In this document: positions 38,799-43,472 of the stretch, one piece after another | Layout of the letters: every line of letters begins with the position of its first letter | Position numbering within the stretch: the first letter of the stretch is position 1 | Assembly: GCF_001905545.1 (NCBI RefSeq) | Contig: NZ_LIPD01000024.1 | Location: forward strand, 68,474-111,945 | Length of the DNA: 43,472 bases | Source of the DNA: Streptomyces sp. CB02056 | Lineage (GTDB): Bacteria; Actinomycetota; Actinomycetes; Streptomycetales; Streptomycetaceae | Reading direction: 5' to 3' | Program-made: the position numbers and the translations under genes | Notes under the pieces: model-generated | What the model was told of the DNA's origin: nothing | The model's database searches: none | The model's input: the letters and a program-made list of their open reading frames with translations, nothing else

Positions 38799-40139
38799 TC
38801 ACGAGCGCAGCGCCCGGACCGCGACCGTGCGCGACACCCGGGCCGCCTGCAGGACCAGCGCGAGGCAGGTGGTGACCAGCGTCGCGGCGGCGAGCGCCCC
38901 GAGCGTGGCCCAGGGGAGGCCCGCCAGGACCCGGACGGCGTCGGTCCGGGCTCCGAGGGCGGTGGTGAGGCTCGACACGGCGACGAACAGCGCGCCGAAG
39001 ACGATCGCCGTCCCCGCGTAGATCGCCCCCTCGTAGACCATCGACCGGGTGACCACGCCCGGCCGCGCACCGGCCACCGTCACCACGGCGCAGTCGCGGG
39101 CGCGTTCCCGCCCGACGAGGGCGATCACGGCGAGGCCCCCGACCCAGGAGACGACGAAGACCCAGCCCAGCACGACCAGGATGTTGTCCAGCCCGGCGTT
39201 GCCTCCGGGCATGACCTTCCCCATCACCATGAAGAGGCCGACGAACGACAGGGAGAGCGCGAAGGGCAGCACCGTGGTGACGCTCCTCGTCGCGCGGGCC
39301 CGGCACGACTGCACGGCCAGGTGCCAGGCGACGCCGCGCGAGGGCACCAGCGCCGTCCAGAGCCTCATCAGCGGGGTGAGCACCCACGGCCCCATGAGCA
39401 GCAGCAGGCAGAGGAGGAAGAGGTTCCCGGCGAACGCGAAGGCCGTCCGCTGGGCGAGTCCGCCCTCGAGTTCGAGGCCCAGGCCGGGGATCCACATCCC
39501 GACCACGCCGGCGAGCAGGCACAGGGCGAGGGCAGCGCGGGCGACGCCCGGCCGCGCCGGGGGGTCGGAGAAGTCCCGGAAGGCGCGCATCTCCGGCGTC
39601 CTGGCGGCCCGCCGGGTGACGCCCCAGCCGCCGAGCAGGCACGGAACCAGTCCGAACAGCACGCTCACGCCGACGTACCAGAACCGGAACCCGGCCGAGG
39701 CCCCGTGCAGTTCGAGACCCGTCCCCTTCCACTGCGCGAGGGCGACACCCGCGACCAGCAGGGCGAGCGGTGCGGCCAGCGCGCCGGCCACCGCGCCCAG
39801 CACCACCGTCTGCGTCCGCAGGACGAACCTGACCCGGTGGCGCGGAATCCCGAGGATCACCCACAGGGCGTGCTCGCGCCGCTGGGTCGTCAGCGTCAGG
39901 CCGACCGCGGAGGCGACGACGCCCACGGCGGCGAGCACGGTGAAGAAGGCGATGTTGCCGCCGAGGGCGATCGACGCGGAGACCATCCGTGCGTCACCCG
40001 CCGCCCGCGCCGCCGAGACGGCGGTGAACATCGCGATGGCCGAGCCCGCCGAGCACGCCGCGCCGACCGTGGCGCACAGGAGCGTCCACCACCACATCGA
40101 CGCCTGCAGGCGGATGTCCGACAGCACGAGCCGGATCAC
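38799..40139 (-). CDS. ABC transporter permease, FtsX-like
   Basis: 446 residues. Ten or so hydrophobic segments include the MacB/FtsX-type SIALGGNIAFFTVLAAVGVV, TLTTQRREHALWVILGIPRH (coupling-helix region) and a second repeat near LVGRERARDCAVVTVAGA. There is no large extracellular domain. The GTG at 40139 has GGGGAGGAG upstream and overlaps the ATPase stop by 4 bases (GTGA), so the two are translated together. Such pairs extrude or sense antimicrobial peptides or lipoproteins. Confidence 0.87.
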   Translation of the reverse strand: MIRLVLSDIRLQASMWWWTLLCATVGAACSAGSAIAMFTAVSAARAAGDARMVSASIALGGNIAFFTVLAAVGVVASAVGLTLTTQRREHALWVILGIPRHRVRFVLRTQTVVLGAVAGALAAPLALLVAGVALAQWKGTGLELHGASAGFRFWYVGVSVLFGLVPCLLGGWGVTRRAARTPEMRAFRDFSDPPARPGVARAALALCLLAGVVGMWIPGLGLELEGGLAQRTAFAFAGNLFLLCLLLLMGPWVLTPLMRLWTALVPSRGVAWHLAVQSCRARATRSVTTVLPFALSLSFVGLFMVMGKVMPGGNAGLDNILVVLGWVFVVSWVGGLAVIALVGRERARDCAVVTVAGARPGVVTRSMVYEGAIYAGTAIVFGALFVAVSSLTTALGARTDAVRVLAGLPWATLGALAAATLVTTCLALVLQAARVSRTVAVRALRS

Positions 40140-40915
40140 GACTCCTCCCCGCCCGCCTCGTCCGCCGACTGCGCCGCGAGGACGGCGTCGCCCACCGCGC
40201 GGGAGTCGCCACCGGGGATGACGGCGTGTACCCGCCCGGACCCCATCACCACGACCTGATCGGCCCGCGCGGCGGCGTGGGGGTCGTGGGTGACCATGAG
40301 CACCGTGCTCCCCTGCGCGGGAAGCGCCTGCAGCCAGTCGAGCACCACATGACCCGACTTGAGGTCGAGCGCACCCGTCGGCTCGTCGGCGAAGACGATC
40401 CGCGGCTGGTTCGCCACCACCCGGGCCACCGCGACGCGCTGGCGCTCGCCACCGGAGAGGCGGTCGGGGCGTCGCCGCGCGTGCTTGGCGATGCCGAGCC
40501 GCGCCATGGCGTCCTCGACCCGCGCCCGGGGCACCCGGCGGCCGGCGAGCCGCGCCGGCAGGGCGATGTTGTCCTCGACCGTCAGCGAGCTGACGAGGTT
40601 GTACTCCTGGAAGACGAAGCCGATGTTCTCGCTGCGGAACGCGGCCTGCTTGCGGGGGCTGAGCGAGCGGACGTCCGTCCCGAGGATCTCGACGGACCCC
40701 GCGGTCGCCCGCTCCAGCCCGGCCGTGCAGAGCAGGAGCGTCGACTTGCCCGAACCGGAGGGGCCGACGACGGCGGTCAGCCGGCCTTCGGGAATCTCCA
40801 GGTCGATGTCGTGCAGGACGCGCGTCGTCTCGCCCCGGCGGCCGGGAATGGGGAATTCCGTCCGAAGGCCGCGCAAACGAATGCACGGCACGGGAGCGGC
40901 AGTGGGAAATGGCAT
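40136..40915 (-). CDS. ABC transporter ATPase
   Basis: 259 residues. Walker A GPSGSGKST, a Q-loop in GFVFQEYNLV, signature LSGGERQRVAVARVVA, Walker B IVFADEPTGALD and the switch His in MVTHDPHA are all intact. It belongs to the MacB/LolD/BceA-type subfamily. First gene of the minus-strand operon, transcribed away from the sensor kinase. The start at 40915 lacks a strong ribosome-binding site, so the 5' end may be leaderless or be controlled by the regulatory region upstream. Confidence 0.92.
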   Translation of the reverse strand: MPFPTAAPVPCIRLRGLRTEFPIPGRRGETTRVLHDIDLEIPEGRLTAVVGPSGSGKSTLLLCTAGLERATAGSVEILGTDVRSLSPRKQAAFRSENIGFVFQEYNLVSSLTVEDNIALPARLAGRRVPRARVEDAMARLGIAKHARRRPDRLSGGERQRVAVARVVANQPRIVFADEPTGALDLKSGHVVLDWLQALPAQGSTVLMVTHDPHAAARADQVVVMGSGRVHAVIPGGDSRAVGDAVLAAQSADEAGGEES

Positions 40916-40938
40916 GAATCAAGGAAAACAGGGCCGGG

Positions 40939-40990
40939 CAGTGGAGTGCACGGGAGCCTGCACTGCTATCGGAGGTAGACTTGGATCTAC
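40939..40990. promoter_or_regulatory. Divergent control region of the ABC operon and kinase genes
   Basis: Contains inverted repeats AGTGCA/TGCACT (40945-40950, 40959-40964), a shifted GCAGTG/CACTGC pair around them, and GTAGA/TCTAC (40975-40990). It is a candidate site for the cassette's own response regulator. The 102-base region separates the ATPase start and the kinase start. Confidence 0.5.
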
Positions 40991-41017
40991 CGCCCGACCG
41001 GTCCGAACCGTGCGAAA

Positions 41018-42193
41018 ATGTCGATCATGGCGCAGATTCGTGTTGCCCGGAGGCTGCTGACCGAATTCGTCGCAGCGGCCGCCTTTCCGATTCTCCTGAT
41101 TTCCGTTCTCGCCGCACCGGTATCGGTTCCGATGGTGGCCGAACTGGACCGCTCCAGGGCGCAGTGGTGCGGAGTCCGGACGATGCCGCTGCGGCCCGCC
41201 GACCGCAGCTGGCCGCGGTGGGTGGCCGACCGGCTGCGGGCACGGTCGGTGTGGAGGACCGACCTGCCCGTGTTCGTCACCGCCGCGCTCCTGTCCGCGC
41301 TCTCGCTGCCGGTGGGCTTCTTCGGATTCCTCGGCGCCCTGGCGCTAGTGTTCTCCCCCGTCCTCTGGGGTTTCGGCATCGCCGCGGAAGTCGGCCCGTT
41401 CACCCCGGCCGCCCTGTGGGAAACCCTCGTGGCGGTGCCCGCGGGAATCGCCCTCGGTGCGGTCACCGTGGGCGCGCTGACCGGCGTCTCCCTGCTCCGC
41501 GACCTGCTCCTGCGGGCCTTCTCGGGGAGCCGGAACCCCGACCTGCTCGCGAAACTGGAGGAACTCCGCACCAGCCGGGCCTCGCTGACGGCGGCCTTCG
41601 AGAACGAGCGCCGGCGCATCGAGCGCGACCTGCACGACGGCGCCCAGCAGGAACTCGTCGCCCTCGTCATGCGCCTGGGAATCCTGGAAGCCGCGGCGAC
41701 GGCCACCGAGCAGGAACGGATCGTCCAACTGGCCCGCCAGGCCCAGGCCCAGGCGGAGCGCGCCCTCGAACGGCTGAGGGAGACGGTGCGCGACATCCAC
41801 CCCAGCGAACTGAGCGATCTCGGCCTCGTCGCCGCCGTCCGGGAACTGGTGGCCAGATCACCGTTGCGGGTCGAACTGACCAGCACCGGTACGGACGCCT
41901 GGCTCTCCTCGCCGATCGCCGCGGCCGTGTACTTCACGGTCTCCGAGGCCCTGACGAACATCGCCAAGCACGCGGGCGTCGGGAGCGCCCGGATCGACAT
42001 GCGGTGCACCGAGAGCGGCGTCCGTGTCCGGGTGGGCGACGACGGCGCCGGCGGCGCGCGGATCAGCACCGGATCCGGGCTCTCCGGGCTGCGTGAGCGG
42101 ATGCGAAGCGTCGGTGGGAACCTCGAAATCACCAGCCCGCCGGGCGGCGGAACGGAGGTCGTGGCATCCGCCCCGGCCCAACCCCCGTGGTGA
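41018..42193 (+). CDS. Two-component sensor histidine kinase (HPK7 type)
   Basis: 391 residues. The N-terminal sensor has several hydrophobic segments (FPILLISVLAAPVSVPMV, PVFVTAALLSALSLPVGFF, LVAVPAGIALGAVTVGAL), like the actinomycete putative sensor domain. The HisKA_3 segment is ENERRRIERDLHDGAQQELV (His in RDLHDG), with HATPase motifs SEALTNIAKHAG, VGDDGAGGA and GSGLSGLRERMRS. The second ATG nine bases in is possible; neither has a good ribosome-binding site. The GTGA overlap with the response regulator shows coupled translation. It probably senses envelope damage for the divergent ABC operon. Confidence 0.9.
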   Translation: MSIMAQIRVARRLLTEFVAAAAFPILLISVLAAPVSVPMVAELDRSRAQWCGVRTMPLRPADRSWPRWVADRLRARSVWRTDLPVFVTAALLSALSLPVGFFGFLGALALVFSPVLWGFGIAAEVGPFTPAALWETLVAVPAGIALGAVTVGALTGVSLLRDLLLRAFSGSRNPDLLAKLEELRTSRASLTAAFENERRRIERDLHDGAQQELVALVMRLGILEAAATATEQERIVQLARQAQAQAERALERLRETVRDIHPSELSDLGLVAAVRELVARSPLRVELTSTGTDAWLSSPIAAAVYFTVSEALTNIAKHAGVGSARIDMRCTESGVRVRVGDDGAGGARISTGSGLSGLRERMRSVGGNLEITSPPGGGTEVVASAPAQPPW

Positions 42194-42894
42194 CGGAATT
42201 CGACAGGGAAAGCGACGGGAAACCGATTGTGAGAATCATCCTGGCGGACGACAGCCTGCTGATACGCGCCGGAATCCGGGAGATCCTGGTTTCCAGTGCC
42301 CACGACGTGATCCGCGAATGCGAGGACGCCGACGAACTGGTCGCCGCCGTCGACGACCTCGCCGCCGCCGGAGCCGCCCCCGACCTGGTGATCACGGATG
42401 TCCGCATGCCGCCCGGGAACACCGACGACGGACTCCGGGCCGCGATCGACATTCGGTCGCGGCACAAGGACCTGCCGGTCCTGGTCCTCTCCGCCTACGT
42501 CACGGGACCGTACGTGCGCGAACTCCTGAACGGCCCGGGCGCCGACGGGGCGGTCGGCTACCTGCTCAAGGAGAAGGTGGGCAGAGTGGCGGACTTCCTG
42601 CGGGCCGTCGAGACGGTCGCCGGCGGCGGAGTGGTGATCGACCCCGAGGTGGTCCGCCACGTCACCCGCGCCGACCCGCCGCGGGGCCCGCTCGCCCGGC
42701 TCACGGCCCGCGAACAGGAGGTGCTCGCCCTCATGGCCGAAGGCCGCTCCAACGCGGAGATCGAGGCAGAACTGTTCCTCTCGGGCGCCGCCGTGGCCAA
42801 ACACGTGGGGAACGTCTTCCTGAAACTCGGCATGCCCTCCGGCGAGGACAACCGCCGGGTGAAGGCCATCCTGACCTGGTTCGAATACAACTAG
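42190..42894 (+). CDS. Response regulator, NarL/LuxR family
   Basis: 234 residues from a GTG overlapping the kinase stop. The receiver begins RIILADDSLLIRAGIREIL, with the phospho-Asp in VITDVRMPP and Lys in YLLKEKVG. The LuxR helix-turn-helix is LTAREQEVLALMAEGRSNAE then EAELFLSGAAVAKHVGNVF. A GTG at 42,229 would put the receiver at the very N-terminus and is a fair alternative. After the stop TAG the 3' flanking bases continue to match the inverted relic at 36,181. It probably controls the divergent ABC/DUF4097/carboxypeptidase operon. Confidence 0.92.
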   Translation: MTEFDRESDGKPIVRIILADDSLLIRAGIREILVSSAHDVIRECEDADELVAAVDDLAAAGAAPDLVITDVRMPPGNTDDGLRAAIDIRSRHKDLPVLVLSAYVTGPYVRELLNGPGADGAVGYLLKEKVGRVADFLRAVETVAGGGVVIDPEVVRHVTRADPPRGPLARLTAREQEVLALMAEGRSNAEIEAELFLSGAAVAKHVGNVFLKLGMPSGEDNRRVKAILTWFEYN

Positions 42895-43021
42895 GACTTC
42901 AACGCCGCTGCGTCCACCGGCGGCGGCCTGCAGCAGAACGGTGCAGTTGATCCGCTCCGTGGCCGGACCCGGCCGCCGAGCATGGTCGCCTTGATCGGGA
43001 AGTAGGTGCTCTCCACCACGT

Positions 43022-43056
43022 CAGATGCTCGGCGGGAGGACCCAGCCGAGCATCTG
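43022..43056. terminator. Terminator-like hairpin
   Basis: Perfect 12-base arms CAGATGCTCGGC / GCCGAGCATCTG around an 11-base loop, between the response regulator (ends 42,894) and the broken DUF397 gene. The DNA from 42,895 to 43,078 holds the duplicated response-regulator flank and no gene. Confidence 0.65.
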
Positions 43057-43078
43057 GCCGACCGGGGAGATCCTTGGT

Positions 43079-43316
43079 TCAGGCCTCGCCGAACTCGTCA
43101 CTGCGGAGAGTGGTGACGAACGGTTCCCAGGCCTTGGCGGCAAAGATCAGGGCCGGTCCGTTCGGGTCCTTGGAATCGCGGACGGGCCTCACGTCGGGGA
43201 ATCCGGGCGCCACCTCGACGCAGGTGCCCCGTTGTTGCCGTACCCGGACCTGTGCCAGCTGGCGTCGGTGCAGCGCGGATCACGTCGAGCGAAGCCACCT
43301 TGGACAGAGACTCCAT
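43079..43316 (-). pseudogene. Broken DUF397-domain gene
   Basis: The minus strand reads GTCVEVAPGFPDVRPVRDSK, then DPNGPALIFAAKAWEPFVT and DEFGEA before a stop at 43,079, a clear DUF397 domain. The expected preceding WHRSGYGNNG lies in another frame, and MESLSKVASLDVIR (from an ATG at 43,316) in a third relation, so two frame changes (near 43,236 and 43,278) split the domain. It is either a decayed gene or sequencing error. DUF397 proteins usually partner an XRE regulator, which would lie beyond the window's end. Confidence 0.7.
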
Positions 43317-43472
43317 CCGGAGCTGATCGTCGTGCTGTCGGATCGGGCCGCCCCACACCACTCGCCCCTGGCTCCCGCGCAGGAAGTCGGCCCGGCGACT
43401 CTGCTGGCGAAGTATTCGATCTAGGTCAGGCTCAGGCCGTTGTTGCGATGCCGTGTTGGGTGCAGAGTGTGT

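Noticed and set aside
43380..43405. Third copy of the GGGAAGTCGGC palindrome
   Set aside because: Only one half-site resembles it, with mismatches; no inverted partner.
1..43472. tRNA or rRNA genes, or a complete insertion sequence
   Set aside because: None recognised; the IS30-like segment at 7084 is part of a regulator without a transposase catalytic domain.

Overview
The window reads as chromosomal DNA of a very high-GC actinomycete, most likely Streptomyces or a close relative. Codon third positions are almost all G or C. Many starts are GTG, several genes overlap by 4 bases (ATGA or GTGA), and there are DUF397, XRE/MmyB-type, HPK7-kinase and DUF4097 families that are typical of streptomycetes. 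No tRNA, rRNA, CRISPR array, intact insertion sequence or recognisable biosynthetic cluster was seen.

Layout. Positions 1-15,500 are mainly small regulator/target modules, several divergent with a readable inverted-repeat operator between the genes. They are SDR/TetR; a DUF4097 protein with an alpha/beta hydrolase opposite a regulator that joins an IS30-type helix-turn-helix to a MarR-type domain; quinone oxidoreductase/HxlR; and MarR/EamA exporter. A MerR-type promoter for an NTF2-like protein and a hemerythrin follow. At 15,600-17,930 is an EF-G paralogue preceded by a 39-codon leader peptide within strong hairpins. Positions 18,000-20,560 hold an NAD-dependent epimerase, an EF-hand protein and an XRE regulator; matching operators lie upstream of the epimerase and of the XRE gene. 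Positions 20,750-26,700 hold a neutral zinc metallopeptidase, a LysR regulator divergent from a membrane protein plus multicopper oxidase pair, and a PhoD phosphatase.

Positions 26,790-34,700 hold a GyrB-like protein reduced to the ATPase/transducer region with altered catalytic residues, small secreted or membrane proteins, a winged-helix protein with a zinc ribbon, a membrane-anchored hydrolase and a two-component system. Positions 34,700-36,250 look more degenerate. Positions 36,245-42,894 form a compact cell-envelope cassette: a PBP4-type D-Ala-D-Ala carboxypeptidase lipoprotein, a DUF4097 lipoprotein, an ABC permease and ATPase, and a divergent histidine kinase/response regulator pair. 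A 68-base inverted duplication of the end of that response-regulator gene lies immediately beyond the carboxypeptidase gene, so it brackets the cassette. A broken DUF397 gene closes the window.

The best candidates for something new are the bracketed envelope cassette, the degenerate GyrB-like protein, and the EF-G paralogue with its apparent attenuation leader. Several operator/promoter arrangements can be read directly from the sequence. Functions come from motif recognition by eye; no database search was run.
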